Shown: positions 1 to 12,887, counted from the stretch's first letter. The stretch is DNA of 64,000 nt from Parvibaculaceae bacterium (GCA_019636015.1 JAHBYJ010000001.1:1-64000), one strand, 5' to 3'. Program-made: numbers and translations. The notes: generated by a model from the letters alone, not told the origin.

Positions 1-359
1 ATCCCGGCTTGGGACCGGGAAAACGGGGTATGTGTGTAGAAACATCAGACAGTCAGTGTTCTGTTCGATCAGTTTCCTGATCTCGCGAGGACACCGCCGT
101 CCACGTTTCTCTTTCTCATAACCACAATGTCAAAGAGCACTTGAGCTTCACGACGCATTGAGCGTCCCGAAACACAAGGGTCGTAAGCGACCCGAAGGAC
201 AGCTTCACCTCGGCTTCCAATGGAAGTCCGGGGCCTGCTGTCATCCATAGTAGGATCGTTTACTAGGCCACAAAGAAAGCGTTGGGGCAAGGCCCTTGAA
301 CTCTCTTACCTGAGGGAGCGATCCGCTTCCGGAGAAGCAAGGCCGCCGTGACCTCGTGG
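1..359 (-). other. 5' leader of an rRNA operon (16S gene lies beyond position 1)
   Basis: Read on the minus strand this stretch follows a strong promoter and carries a boxA antitermination element, the usual layout upstream of 16S rRNA. Two perfect short stem-loops lie in it: 2-7 with 15-20 (TCCCGG/CCGGGA) and 67-72 with 77-82 (GATCAG/CTGATC); in such leaders stems often pair with the region downstream of 16S for RNase III processing. No 16S 5' end is visible, so the gene itself starts left of the window. A 73-codon open frame here (69-290, minus) is not considered a gene. Confidence 0.8.
128..139 (-). promoter_or_regulatory. boxA antitermination element of rRNA leader
   Basis: The minus strand reads TGCTCTTTGACA, matching the bacterial rRNA boxA consensus TGCTCTTTAACA at 11 of 12 positions. 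It would bind the NusB/NusE antitermination complex in the nascent leader. Its place about 220 bases downstream of the predicted start point fits an rRNA leader. Confidence 0.85.
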
Positions 360-365
360 AGGCGG

Positions 366-394
366 TTTATAGGGGGGTGCCCTATGCCTGTCAA
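366..394 (-). promoter_or_regulatory. rRNA operon promoter (sigma-70 type)
   Basis: On the minus strand a perfect -35 hexamer TTGACA (389-394) is followed after exactly 17 bases by TATAAA (366-371). The run of T and A upstream of the -35 (about 400-425) resembles an UP element. Start of transcription is predicted near 358-360. This is the strongest-looking promoter in the window, as expected for rRNA. Confidence 0.88.
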
Positions 395-837
395 ACCCCT
401 TTTTCGCGCTTTTTTCAAAAAAATCACGTCTTTTCAGGCTTGACTCTGAGGCCTCCCTTCCCATTGGCGGCGCCAGCGTTTCTGCGGATAGATTCGGAGG
501 CGAAACGGCCCGGACCATGCACATCTGCAGGACAGGGGGCTGAGTTTTCGACTTCCGTCCCGGACTGAAACACACCGCGTCTGCGCGGAGCCGCACTGTT
601 ATGGAACCGGCATCACAAAAGCGAAAGAAACTCGACCTATAAGCATTGATAAGAGGTGAAAAATCAATGTTTTGGACCGGCCTTGCGTTGACAGGGCGCC
701 TCAGCCCGGGGCATCGTTCCAATTCACGACACGTTACATTTTGTTTCGGCGGTGGGGCAGTCCGCCAGTTACGCAGCAGAGCGAGGATGCAGCCTCAGGG
801 AAGCGATACAAGCTCCTGAAAGGCCAGTCAGAATCGT
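395..837. other. intergenic region between divergent rRNA promoter and M23 peptidase gene
   Basis: No convincing gene was seen. The part next to the rRNA promoter is A/T-rich. A perfect inverted repeat lies at 644-669 (listed separately). A TTGACA at 688-693 could be the -35 of the peptidase gene, but the -10 at the proper distance (GCATCG) is poor, so that promoter is not called. The 70- and 138-codon open frames here have no family resemblance or good ribosome sites. Confidence 0.6.
644..669. repeat. inverted repeat CATTGAT-N12-ATCAATG
   Basis: Two perfect 7-base half-sites are separated by 12 bases, about 19 bases centre to centre, which is close to two helical turns and so suits a dimeric regulator. 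The spacing does not fit FNR/FixK (TTGAT-N4-ATCAA). It lies about 250-280 bases upstream of the rRNA promoter and 170-195 bases upstream of the M23 gene, so either could be the target. No regulator is named. Confidence 0.45.
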
Positions 838-2550
838 GTGCCGGGGGGCAGCGACTTGTACGACACGGGGACCCACGTGACTAAAGACACGAGCCGCATC
901 GCAGATGCGCAAGACCAGTCTGCGAGCGACACCCTCTGGCGTCGCGTCCATCGCAGCGCCAAGCTCTCTTTCAAACTCTACGCTTCCGCAAGCCGCCTGG
1001 CCCTTGGCCAGTCCCGCTGGATCGCCGCCTCGGCGGTTCTTTGCACCCTGTCTCTCGGCCTTGTCGGCGCCGGCATCGCAGCCCTCGTAGCGCCTTATGA
1101 AGGCGTTGCCACGGCATCGCTGACGGCCGACCGCGCACCGCGCGTCGTCGCCTGGAGCGCCGGCGACGACAAGGAAGCCGCCTCGCAGCTTGCCAGCGCC
1201 GAAAAGGCCATTCGTCCGGCCACGGACAATGCGGCTTCGGGCCGCGTCGTTATTGAACTCGACGCGCCGGCCGAAGAAGCAGCGGAGCTGAAGACTGCCT
1301 CTCTCGGCGACCCGGGCCTCTTCGATCCCCTGACCGAAGAGGATCTCGCATCGGAAGCCGCCGCCCTTCCCGCCGAAACCGGCCCGGTCGAGCAGCGCGT
1401 CGCGATCGAAAGCGGCCAGACGCTGATGGAAGTGCTGCAATCCGCCGGCGTGGACCGCATCGACTCCTATCACGCGGTTGCGGCCCTCACGACGCATTAC
1501 AGCCCGCGCAAGCTTCGCGCCGGCCAGGAAATCGCGCTGACCTTCATGGAACAGCCCGACGCCCTTGCCGATGGCGAAAGCGGCACCCCGGCGAAATATC
1601 TCACGGCTCTCGCGCTTGAGCCGGACCTCGAACGCCTGATCGAAGTCACGCGCAATGACGACGGCTCCTTCAAGGGCCGCGAGATCATGCACGAATTCAC
1701 CGAAGGCTATGTCCGCGCCTCCGGCACCATCGACAATTCTCTTTTCCTCGATGGCGAGCGCGCAGGCGTTCCCATGCAGATCATCGCTGAAATGATCCGC
1801 ATGTACTCCTATAGCGTCGACTTCCAGCGCGAAATTCAGCCCGGCGACAAGTTCGAGGTCTATTTCACCCGCAAATTCGACCAGTCGAACCGCCCCGTGA
1901 AGGAAGGCGACGTCCACTACGCGTCTCTCACCGTCGGCGGCAAGGTTCACAAGCTCTGGCGCTTCGATCCCGGCCATGGCGAGTGGGACTACTTCGATGA
2001 AAACGGCCAGAGCATGAAAAAGTTCCTGATGAAGACGCCGATCGACGGTGCGCGTCTCTCCTCGGGCTACGGCATGCGCAAGCACCCCATTCTCGGCTAT
2101 TCGAAGCTGCATGCGGGCGTCGACTTCGCCGCGCCGCGCGGCACGCCGATCTACGCCGCCGGCGACGGCACGGTGACGCGCGCCAATTATTTCGGCAGCT
2201 ACGGCAATTACGTCTCGATCCGCCATGCGAACGGCTATGAGACGGCCTATGCCCATCTCAACGGCTTTGCCCGCGGCATCAAGTCCGGCACCCGCGTCCG
2301 CCAGGGCCAGGTGATCGGCTATGTCGGCACGACCGGCCGCTCCACCGGCCCGCACCTCCATTACGAAGTGCATGTGAACGGCAAGAAGATGAACCCGCTC
2401 GCCCTCAAGGTGCCGACCGGGCGCAAGCTCGAAGGCCGCGAACTCGCGAACTTCAAGGCGCAGCGCGAAACGATCGCGACCCAGATGGCGGCAGCGCCCG
2501 CGGTCACCAAGGTCGCCCAGGCCGGCGCCACGGCAAGCGGCGCGAACTGA
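838..2550 (+). CDS. membrane-anchored M23 family metallopeptidase (murein endopeptidase-like)
   Basis: This 570-residue protein probably trims or remodels peptidoglycan in the periplasm. It has a short cytoplasmic N-terminus, one membrane segment (about residues 60-86), a LysM/OapA-like stretch starting IESGQTLMEVL, and a C-terminal M23 (LytM) domain. Zinc-site residues are visible: H425 and D429 in HAGVD, and the HxH pair H506/H508 in HLHYEVH. The set is complete, so the enzyme should be active rather than a degenerate EnvC-type activator. A GTG at 838 is reported, but the in-frame GTG at 877 has a better ribosome site (GGGGA five bases upstream) and may be the true start. An intrinsic terminator follows. 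Confidence 0.9.
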   Translation: MPGGSDLYDTGTHVTKDTSRIADAQDQSASDTLWRRVHRSAKLSFKLYASASRLALGQSRWIAASAVLCTLSLGLVGAGIAALVAPYEGVATASLTADRAPRVVAWSAGDDKEAASQLASAEKAIRPATDNAASGRVVIELDAPAEEAAELKTASLGDPGLFDPLTEEDLASEAAALPAETGPVEQRVAIESGQTLMEVLQSAGVDRIDSYHAVAALTTHYSPRKLRAGQEIALTFMEQPDALADGESGTPAKYLTALALEPDLERLIEVTRNDDGSFKGREIMHEFTEGYVRASGTIDNSLFLDGERAGVPMQIIAEMIRMYSYSVDFQREIQPGDKFEVYFTRKFDQSNRPVKEGDVHYASLTVGGKVHKLWRFDPGHGEWDYFDENGQSMKKFLMKTPIDGARLSSGYGMRKHPILGYSKLHAGVDFAAPRGTPIYAAGDGTVTRANYFGSYGNYVSIRHANGYETAYAHLNGFARGIKSGTRVRQGQVIGYVGTTGRSTGPHLHYEVHVNGKKMNPLALKVPTGRKLEGRELANFKAQRETIATQMAAAPAVTKVAQAGATASGAN

Positions 2551-2573
2551 GTTCGCTCTCCATACCGAAACGG

Positions 2574-2603
2574 AAAGGCCGGGCACAACGCCCGGCCTTT
2601 TTT
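2574..2603 (+). terminator. intrinsic terminator of the M23 peptidase gene
   Basis: A perfect 11-bp stem (AAAGGCCGGGC / GCCCGGCCTTT) with a 5-base loop runs into six T residues, 24 bases after the stop codon. The A-rich left arm could also serve the convergent SDR gene, which ends at 2639 on the other strand. Confidence 0.92.
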
Positions 2604-2638
2604 CTTGCGTGGGCGCCTGACAACCAGCCGGCGCCGGA

Positions 2639-3403
2639 TCACGTCCGGCAGATCGGCACACCGCCATCGACAGGCATTGCTGCGCCGGTCACGAAGCTCG
2701 AGGCATCCGAAGCGAGGAAAAGCGCCGCTTGCGCGATTTCTTCCGGCGCGGCGATGCGCTTCAGCGCATGCAGACTCTCGACAAACGCCCATTCCTCGGA
2801 CGTGGAGGCGCTGGCGCGTCCCATCGGCGTATCCGTGCCGCCGACAAGCATCGCATTGGCGCGGATGCCCTGCGTGCCATATTCGGCGGCAATGACGCGC
2901 GTGAGCCCGACCAGACCGGCCTTGCTCGCCGCATAAGCCGCCATGCCGGGAAGGCCCACTTCGTTTCCGACAATGGTCGACGTGAAGATGATCGACCCGC
3001 CGCCGCGGGCGGCCATAGCAGGCAGCTGATACCGGGCGCAGAGAAAGGCCGAGGTGAGATTGACCTCGAGTGTTTTACGCCAGCCCGAGGGCGACATGTC
3101 CTGCGTGGCCGCCATCTCGCCGAGCTGGCCCGCATTGTTGAGAGCTATGTCGAGCCCGCCGAAACGCGCGACCGCCGTGTCGGCAAGCGAGGATGCGAGA
3201 GTCTCATCCGCGATATGGCCCGCAAGCGCGATGGCTTCGCCGCCAGCGCTCTCGATCTCCTTCACCAGCATGTCGAGTTCCACCGCGCGGCGGGCCGTCA
3301 CCACCAGTCGTGCGCCTTCGCGCGCAAACAAGAGCGCCGCCGCCCTGCCTATGCCGGAGCTTGCGCCGGTGACGATGGCAACCTTGCCGTCAAGCATTCC
3401 CAT
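2639..3403 (-). CDS. SDR family NAD(P)-dependent oxidoreductase
   Basis: A 254-residue classical short-chain dehydrogenase/reductase. The Rossmann cofactor motif TGASSGIG is near residue 13, NNAG follows, and the catalytic YAASK pair is present with an upstream Ser (FTSTIVG region). The C-terminus ends in the usual PVDGG. The substrate cannot be told from sequence. The start was set at the ATG at 3403, giving MGMLDGKVAIVTG, because AGGGAG lies just upstream; longer readings extend into the clpB terminator. The gene stands alone downstream of clpB, separated from it by that terminator, and is convergent with the M23 gene. Confidence 0.88.
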   Translation of the reverse strand: MGMLDGKVAIVTGASSGIGRAAALLFAREGARLVVTARRAVELDMLVKEIESAGGEAIALAGHIADETLASSLADTAVARFGGLDIALNNAGQLGEMAATQDMSPSGWRKTLEVNLTSAFLCARYQLPAMAARGGGSIIFTSTIVGNEVGLPGMAAYAASKAGLVGLTRVIAAEYGTQGIRANAMLVGGTDTPMGRASASTSEEWAFVESLHALKRIAAPEEIAQAALFLASDASSFVTGAAMPVDGGVPICRT

Positions 3404-3484
3404 GAGTTTCTCCCTTGCGTGATTTTCGGGACCGCAAGATGGAGCGCAGAGGAAGGCATGTCTGGCCGGAAACGGACGCGGCAC

Positions 3485-3515
3485 AAAAAGGGCCACCGGA
3501 AATCCGGCGGCCCTT
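3485..3515 (-). terminator. intrinsic terminator of clpB
   Basis: On the minus strand a stem of AAGGGCC-CCGGA type closes around a TTT loop and ends in TTTTT (3485-3489 on the plus strand are A). It sits 34 bases after the clpB stop codon and before the SDR gene, so the two are likely separate units. Confidence 0.85.
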
Positions 3516-3548
3516 CGTTGCGATTTCTCTACGTGAACGGCGCAGTGC

Positions 3549-6209
<2,661 letters not shown>

Positions 6210-6311
6210 CTGTCTTCCTTTCAAGCACGCTTCAGGACAGCCGGTATCCCCGCACCGTCCAGACGCCTCCGGATAGGGCCCCACCCTCATGGAGGCGCGG
6301 GACCGGCTCAG

Positions 6312-6340
6312 ATATTGGTGTTGCCTGATAGTCACACAAG
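6312..6340 (-). promoter_or_regulatory. possible RpoH (sigma-32) promoter of clpB
   Basis: The minus strand has CTTGTG (6335-6340), 17 bases, then CAATAT (6312-6317). This resembles alphaproteobacterial heat-shock promoters (CTTG at -35, CYTATNT at -10) though the -10 is not perfect. ClpB is a standard RpoH target, which supports the reading. Distance to the start codon is about 100 bases. Confidence 0.4.
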
Positions 6341-6403
6341 GGGCAATCTCCAGACAGTTTGCCGCAGAAACCTGCCGAAATCGTGAAGCCGGAGGAACCG
6401 ACC

Positions 6404-7171
6404 ATGGGAGATAGCGCAAGGATCGTCGGCCTCTACCGGTATCCGGTCAAGGGCCTCTCGCCGGAAGCGCTGGCCGAAGTCCGGCTGGAGAAGGGCGAGA
6501 CCTTTCCGAACGACCGGGCCTTCGCGATCGAGAACGGCAAGCATGATTTCGACCCGGCCGCGCCGAAGCATTACCCCAAGATCAAGTTCCTGATGCTGAT
6601 GCGCGACGAGCGGCTGGCAAAGCTCAAGACGCGCTACGAGGATGCGAGTTCCACGCTTCATATTTCGCTCGGCGGGGAGGAAGTGCTGAGCGCGAACCTT
6701 CTGAGCAAGGAAGGTACGAAGGCCCTGGAAGACTTCATGTCGAGCTATATGAGCGGGGAACTGCGCGGCGCGCCGCGCCTCGTCCATGCGCCGGGCTTCT
6801 CGCATTCGGATGCGCCGGCAAAGCTCGTCTCGTTCATCAATATGGGGTCGGTGCGGGCGCTTGAGGAGAAGATCGGCGCCCATGTCCACCCGCTGCGCTT
6901 TCGCGGCAATGTCTATCTCGAAGGGCTCGCCCCCTTCGAGGATCATGACTGGGTGGGCAAACGCTTCACCATAGGCGATGTGGAATTCGAGGGCGTTCAC
7001 CGCACGGAGCGCTGCGCAGCCACGAATGTCGATCCCGAGACCGGCGCACGGGACATGGAAATCCCGAAGACGCTGCTCCAGAACTGGAACCATAGCGACC
7101 TCGGCCTCTATGCGGTCGTGAAAAAGCCGGGCGTTTTACGGCCCGGCGATCTCTTGTCGCTGTCGGAATGA
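6404..7171 (+). CDS. MOSC domain-containing protein
   Basis: A 255-residue protein with the MOSC N-terminal beta-barrel ([17 protein letters not shown] at the start) and a MOSC core with the family cysteine in [15 protein letters not shown] near residue 205. MOSC proteins bind the molybdenum cofactor or act as sulfur carriers in its modification, as in the eukaryotic mARC and YcbX group; the exact substrate is unknown. The start at 6404 follows a good GGAGGAA. The gene is convergent with the DUF4167 gene, and that gene's terminator is encoded within its last 17 codons. Confidence 0.85.
   Translation: MGDSARIVGLYRYPVKGLSPEALAEVRLEKGETFPNDRAFAIENGKHDFDPAAPKHYPKIKFLMLMRDERLAKLKTRYEDASSTLHISLGGEEVLSANLLSKEGTKALEDFMSSYMSGELRGAPRLVHAPGFSHSDAPAKLVSFINMGSVRALEEKIGAHVHPLRFRGNVYLEGLAPFEDHDWVGKRFTIGDVEFEGVHRTERCAATNVDPETGARDMEIPKTLLQNWNHSDLGLYAVVKKPGVLRPGDLLSLSE
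7121..7147 (-). terminator. intrinsic terminator of DUF4167 gene, inside the MOSC coding end
   Basis: On the minus strand GCCGGGC (7141-7147) pairs with GCCCGGC (7126-7132) and is followed by TTTTT (7121-7125). It lies 40 bases beyond the DUF4167 stop codon and entirely inside the 3' coding end of the convergent MOSC gene. Confidence 0.75.
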
Positions 7172-7186
7172 CGCCCGGATGAGCGC

Positions 7187-7810
7187 CTAGTCGGCGCTGG
7201 TTTCGGCAGGCGCTGCTTCGGCGCGCGGCGCATCGCTGCGCGGACGGCGGCGGCGGTTGTTGCGGCGGCGCGGTGCGCCCTCGCCCTGCTCGCCACCGGA
7301 CGGCGCATCGGCGGAACCGGCCTCCGCCGCATCGTCGCCACCCTCGTCGGCCGAACCTTCCGCTTCATCGCGCGAATGGGAACCGTTGAACGGCTGGCTG
7401 TTGCCGTCCTGCCCGTTGCCGTGCTGACCATTACCGCCCTGCTGATGCCAGGGCTGGCCCGAAAGGCGCGGCTGCGGACCGTCCGGCGCGTAATCCGCGT
7501 CGTTCTCCTCGTCCTCATCCGGACGATAGCCGAGATTGGTCTGCTGCCGGTGCTGCCCTTCCTGGCCCTGCTGCGAGGCCATGAGAAGGCGGTAATAGTG
7601 CTCGGCATGCTGGTAGTAGTTTTCGGCGGTCACGCGGTCGCCGGCCGAAATCGCATCGCGCGCGAGCTGCTGGTATTTTTCGCAGATATGTGCCGCGTTG
7701 CCACGGATCTTCACATCGGGACCATTGCTGTCATAGGCGCGGTTTGCCGAATGCTGCGGCTTGCGTCCGCGCCCGCGAGAGCGCTTGGAGTTATTCTGGC
7801 CCTGCCTCAT
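7187..7810 (-). CDS. DUF4167 domain-containing protein, low-complexity C-terminus
   Basis: A 207-residue protein. The N-terminal 80 residues form the DUF4167 domain (MRQGQNNSKRSRGRGRKP, then a helical part around CEKYQQLARDA and NYYQHAEHYYRLL). The rest is disordered, first rich in Gln/Asn/Gly, then acidic, then an Arg/Asn patch (RRRNNRRRRPRSD) near the C-terminus. The Arg-Gly rich ends suggest nucleic acid binding, but this is inference. It lies downstream of prfA-prmC, as is common in alphaproteobacteria, but 430 bases away, so it probably has its own promoter. The start is the ATG at 7810; the ribosome site is weak. Confidence 0.85.
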   Translation of the reverse strand: MRQGQNNSKRSRGRGRKPQHSANRAYDSNGPDVKIRGNAAHICEKYQQLARDAISAGDRVTAENYYQHAEHYYRLLMASQQGQEGQHRQQTNLGYRPDEDEENDADYAPDGPQPRLSGQPWHQQGGNGQHGNGQDGNSQPFNGSHSRDEAEGSADEGGDDAAEAGSADAPSGGEQGEGAPRRRNNRRRRPRSDAPRAEAAPAETSAD

Positions 7811-8240
7811 ATGCTTTGATTTCTCGCTAACTGGTTCAACTCGAGGTCTTGTCTCAAAAGAAGTTCCGTTGCGGGCGGCACAACCGCGCCCGTCCGGCAT
7901 CGGCACGGCAAACCGCCTGCGATGCGGGCTTTCCCCAGCACACACCTGCCGCCCTTTTCCGGGGAGCGCCAGTTCGATGCCAAGAAGTTTCGGCCTTTAT
8001 CCTGCGGCCCAGCCCCGGCGCAGCGATAAGATGCAAAGGCCCGTTCAATGCGGGGCTGCCTTCATCGCCTTTCGAACCCGGCCCGAAAAGCGGATCGCCG
8101 CTTCGGCCTGTCGTCCCTTGATTGTCGGAGGACGGGGTTCGAGGAGAGAGGCAAATCTCACCCGCTCGTTTTCCCTGATTACAAAGTAGCCCCTGAGGGG
8201 GCCGATTCCAACATTTTTCTGGGTTCCGCCGCCCGGAAAT
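7811..8240. other. 430-base intergenic region upstream of the DUF4167 gene
   Basis: No gene is supported here; the overlapping open frames on both strands have no family signature. Small GC hairpins occur, for instance CCCCT/AGGGG around 8190, without a clear T-run. The region should hold the 3' end of the prmC transcript and the promoter of the DUF4167 gene, but no convincing -35/-10 pair could be picked. Confidence 0.5.
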
Positions 8241-9094
8241 TCATCGCCGTGTCCGGCCTGCCACGAGGGCCCGGGGGACGCCGGCGAGGTCCGGAACGGT
8301 GCGGAGAACGTGCATTCCAGCCGATTCGAAGAGCGCACCCACCTCGCCGGCCTGGCCGAGCCCGAGCTCGATGACGGCAAGGCCATCCTGCGTCAAAACG
8401 TCCGGAATGGAGCGCGCAAGGGCGCGATAGGCCGAAAGCCCGTCCTCGCCGCCATCGAGGGCAAGCAGGGGGTCGTGCTCGCGCACCTCCCGCTCGAGCG
8501 CGGCGATATCGCCATGCCTTATATAGGGCGGATTGGAGATGACGAGATCGAACTTTCCTTCAAGCCCCTCCGTCCAGTTGCCGGGGCGGAAGGCGGCCCG
8601 CGCCGAAAGCCCAAGCCGCGCCGCATTGGCAGTGGCGACGGAAAGCGCCTCGGGCGAGACATCGACACCTGTGCCCTGCGCCTGCGGCAGCTCATGCAGC
8701 AGCGCGAGGAGAAGACAGCCGGTGCCCGTGCCGAGATCGAGGATGCGCGGCGCTGCCGCGTCGCGAAGCAAGGCGGCGGCCGTTTCCACCAGCGTCTCGC
8801 TGTCCGGCCGCGGATCGAGCGTCGCGGGCGTCACCGCGAAAGTGAGCCCCCAGAATTCCCGCTGCCCGAGAATGCGCGAGACGGGCTCGCCGGCAAGGCG
8901 GCGGCGCTCGCAATCGGCGAGGCGCGCTTCTTCCGCATCGCTCATGCGCGTGCCGGGCTCCCGCAGCATCTCGATATCGCTCGCGCCCGTCACGCCCATG
9001 ACGAGGAGACGGGCGTCGAGTTCCGGGGATGGAAGACCTGCGGCGCGAAACTTCACGCCGAGCATCCGCATGGCATGATCGCGCGTCGTGAGCG

Positions 9095-9098
<4 letters not shown>
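8241..9098 (-). CDS. prmC: peptide chain release factor N5-glutamine methyltransferase PrmC
   Basis: A 285-residue SAM-dependent methyltransferase that methylates the Gln of the GGQ motif in release factors RF1/RF2. It has the PrmC N-terminal helical domain, the SAM motif [16 protein letters not shown], and the substrate-binding NPPY motif in [14 protein letters not shown]. The start overlaps the prfA stop by four bases (ATGA), so the two are translationally coupled: the enzyme is made with its own substrate. Confidence 0.96.
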
Positions 9099-10162
<1,064 letters not shown>

Positions 10163-10219
10163 GAGGGGCCGGTCTCTGGGGAAAGGAATGTAACGAACGG
10201 GGCTTTCGTTTCCGCCTCG

Positions 10220-11365
10220 CTAATCCCCGGCCAGCGCCCGCGGCTCGAGCGCGGCTTCTTCCGCCGCCCGCACCGCCTCGATTTCCTTCGCCTTCGCTTC
10301 GACGAGACCGACGAGATGATCGACGATCTCCTCGTTCCTGATCTTGTGATCGCTGAGACCGGCGAGATAGACCATGCCGGAACCCGCGCCGCCGCCGGTG
10401 AAACCGATATCGGTCTGCTCGGCTTCGCCGGGCCCGTTCACAACGCAGCCGATCACGGAAAGCGTCATCGGCGTTGCGATATGGGCGAGCCGTTCTTCCA
10501 GCACCTTCACCGTGCCGATCACATCGAAGCCCTGACGTGCGCAGGATGGGCAGGAAATGATGGTGACGCCGCGATGGCGCAGGTTGAGCGACTTCAATAT
10601 GTCGAAGCCGACCTTCACTTCCTCAACCGGATCGGCGGAGAGCGAGACGCGGATCGTGTCGCCGATGCCGCCCCAGAGCAGCATGCCGAGCCCGATCGAG
10701 GATTTGATCGTGCCCGTCATCAGCCCGCCCGCTTCCGTCACGCCTATATGGAGCGGACAGTCGATCGCTTCGGCAAGCTGCTGATAGGCCGCGACGGTGA
10801 GGAAGGGATCGGACGCCTTCACGCTGATCTTGAATTCGTGGAAATCGTGATCCTGCAGGATGCGGGCGTGATCGAGCGCGCTCTCGACCATCGCTTCCGG
10901 ACAGGGCTCGCCGTATTTTTCGAGGAGATCGCGCTCGAGCGAGCCGGCATTGACGCCGATGCGCATGGAGCAGCCATGATCCTTCGCCGCCTGCACCACC
11001 TCGCGCACACGCGCCTCGGAGCCGATATTGCCCGGATTGATGCGCAGGCACGCGGCCCCCGCCTCCGCCGCCTCGATGGCGCGGCGATAGTGGAAATGAA
11101 TATCCGCCACGATCGGGATTTTCGTCTCGCGGACGATCTCCTTAAGCGCCCTGGTCGACTCCTCGTCGGGGCAGGAGACACGGACGATGTCGCATCCCGC
11201 TTCCTCGATGCGGCGGATCTGCTCGATCGTCGCCTTCGCATCCGAGGTCAGCGTGTTGGTCATCGTCTGGACGGAAATCGGCGCATCGCCGCCCACGGGG
11301 ACGGAACCGACATGAATCTGCCGGCTCTTCCTACGATTGATGTCGCGCCAGGGTCTGATGCTCAT
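10220..11365 (-). CDS. ispG: 4-hydroxy-3-methylbut-2-en-1-yl diphosphate synthase (IspG/GcpE)
   Basis: A 381-residue iron-sulfur enzyme of the MEP isoprenoid pathway, converting MEcPP to HMBPP. The 4Fe-4S ligands are visible as [10 protein letters not shown] and, further on, CVVNGPGE. The TIM-barrel part is complete. The start [12 protein letters not shown] at 11365 was chosen because AAGG lies just upstream; a longer in-frame reading to 11467 adds an unrelated arginine-rich stretch. It sits 134 bases downstream of the RodZ-like gene on the same strand. Confidence 0.96.
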   Translation of the reverse strand: MSIRPWRDINRRKSRQIHVGSVPVGGDAPISVQTMTNTLTSDAKATIEQIRRIEEAGCDIVRVSCPDEESTRALKEIVRETKIPIVADIHFHYRRAIEAAEAGAACLRINPGNIGSEARVREVVQAAKDHGCSMRIGVNAGSLERDLLEKYGEPCPEAMVESALDHARILQDHDFHEFKISVKASDPFLTVAAYQQLAEAIDCPLHIGVTEAGGLMTGTIKSSIGLGMLLWGGIGDTIRVSLSADPVEEVKVGFDILKSLNLRHRGVTIISCPSCARQGFDVIGTVKVLEERLAHIATPMTLSVIGCVVNGPGEAEQTDIGFTGGGAGSGMVYLAGLSDHKIRNEEIVDHLVGLVEAKAKEIEAVRAAEEAALEPRALAGD

Positions 11366-11499
11366 TTGCCTTGCGGGGGAAGCCTCGCTTCCGCACCTCT
11401 CCAGTCTGCCGGGAGATCTGCCAACGGGCCCGGCCGGCCTGTCGGGCAGACCATGGCGTGACCTCATAGCAGAAATATGGCGGGCCTGCGACCTTGCGC

Positions 11500-12624
11500 C
11501 TATTCGAGCGCCGTGGCGGGCTCGCCCGGCATAATGGCGGCTTCGGCATCCGAAGCGGGCTGCGCAGGCTGCGGCATGGCGGCGAGCAGGACATCGAGAT
11601 CGAGCGACTTGCCCGTGAGGACGAGGCCGGGAGGCCCGGCGAGGCCGAGCGACGTGCCATCCACCATGAGCTCGAAGGCGCTCGCATCGCGCGCGACAAG
11701 GATCGCACCGGGCGCCCGGGGAACCCGGTAGCTGTCGCCCGCCTTCAGGGTCTGCTCGATCAGCACGCGGCCGCTGCCATCCTCGACCCTGATCCAGGCC
11801 CCATCGCGGCGGGCGCGTACGACGACGCGGCCGTCGACATTCTCGGCGCCATAGGGCGTTCCTTCGGGAAGCGGCGGCAGTTCGGCCATGACTTCCGCGC
11901 CGGATTCCGCGCTTGCCGCATCGGCCGGCGTATCGCCGGTTTCGCTGCCGGCCGCAAGCGGCGCGGTTTCATAGATCGCTTCGGGCGCAACCAGCGTTCC
12001 GGCCGAGGGAGAAATGCGGGAGCTGGGCACCGCACCTTCGCGCGGCGTCGCGGCAGAGGCGCTGTCGCCACGCGTGCTCCGCAAGCTCGGCGGAACGGCG
12101 GCGACGGATTCAGCCGGCGCCGGGGTTCCGGCAACGCGCGACGCCATCATTTCATCGGTCGATTTCGTCAGAAGCCAGCCGCCATAGGCACCGGATGCAA
12201 CGACAAGCGCCACGATCAGCGCCGTGCCGCGCGGCAGGCGGCGTTCCTCGCGGGCGCCTTCCGGAAACTGGAGCTGCGCATTGCCTGCATCCCGCGCATC
12301 GAGTTCCGCCTTGTAGCGTTCGACGACATGGCGGCTGTCGAGGCCGAGATATTCCGCATAGGAACGGACGAAGCCGACGGCATAGGCGCGCGCGGGCAGC
12401 GCGTCGTAGCGGCTTTCCTCAAGCGCTTCGAGCTGGTCGCGCCGGATGCGCAGCGAAAGCGCGATGCTGCGGATGTCCTCGCCGCGGCGCAGACGCGCCG
12501 CACGCAAGTCGGCGCCGACGGATTCCGCCTCGACCGGCATTTCGTTGGTGATGTCTCGAAGATGCAACCGCCGGCGGGGTTCCGACCCGTCGTCCCCCGT
12601 CGGAAGCATGGTGACCTTGTTCAT
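11500..12624 (-). CDS. RodZ-like helix-turn-helix membrane protein (DUF4115)
   Basis: A 374-residue bitopic protein. Residues 35-105 form the Xre-type HTH domain ([16 protein letters not shown], then [10 protein letters not shown]), a single membrane segment is near 155-177, and a periplasmic DUF4115 beta domain is near the C-terminus ([15 protein letters not shown]). This is the layout of RodZ, which links MreB to the cell wall elongation machinery. Between membrane and DUF4115 is an Ala/Pro/Ser-rich linker. The 30-residue extension before the HTH is unusual. Placement next to ispG is the same as in many proteobacteria, supporting the call. Confidence 0.85.
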   Translation of the reverse strand: MNKVTMLPTGDDGSEPRRRLHLRDITNEMPVEAESVGADLRAARLRRGEDIRSIALSLRIRRDQLEALEESRYDALPARAYAVGFVRSYAEYLGLDSRHVVERYKAELDARDAGNAQLQFPEGAREERRLPRGTALIVALVVASGAYGGWLLTKSTDEMMASRVAGTPAPAESVAAVPPSLRSTRGDSASAATPREGAVPSSRISPSAGTLVAPEAIYETAPLAAGSETGDTPADAASAESGAEVMAELPPLPEGTPYGAENVDGRVVVRARRDGAWIRVEDGSGRVLIEQTLKAGDSYRVPRAPGAILVARDASAFELMVDGTSLGLAGPPGLVLTGKSLDLDVLLAAMPQPAQPASDAEAAIMPGEPATALE

Positions 12625-12887
12625 CTATCCGGGCTCTTCCCGAGTTGAGCCATCTCAATCCGCTGCGGCCTCAAGGCCTTCGGATCGCCATGGGCGTTTC
12701 GAAATGCGACAGCCATGCCCCCGCATGACCGCCACTCACACTGCCCAACTGCAACCGATGGGTAGGAATAGAACAAATCTATTGACAAATCGCAACCGGA
12801 GATTGCGCCAAACCCCTGATGCAGGCGGGTTTTTCGTGGTGAGGGGGAACAACAGGTCCGATCCGGACCTTTCGGCCGCCGGCGCCT

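Noticed and set aside
769..2667. A 632-codon minus-strand open frame opposite the M23 gene
   Set aside because: The sense strand has an intact metallopeptidase with zinc ligands, ribosome site and terminator; the antisense product has none.
12640..12887. Promoter or terminator between ptsP and the RodZ-like gene
   Set aside because: Minus-strand TTGCGA-N17-TCTATT and a short CGCAA/TTGCG hairpin were seen, but both are too weak to call.
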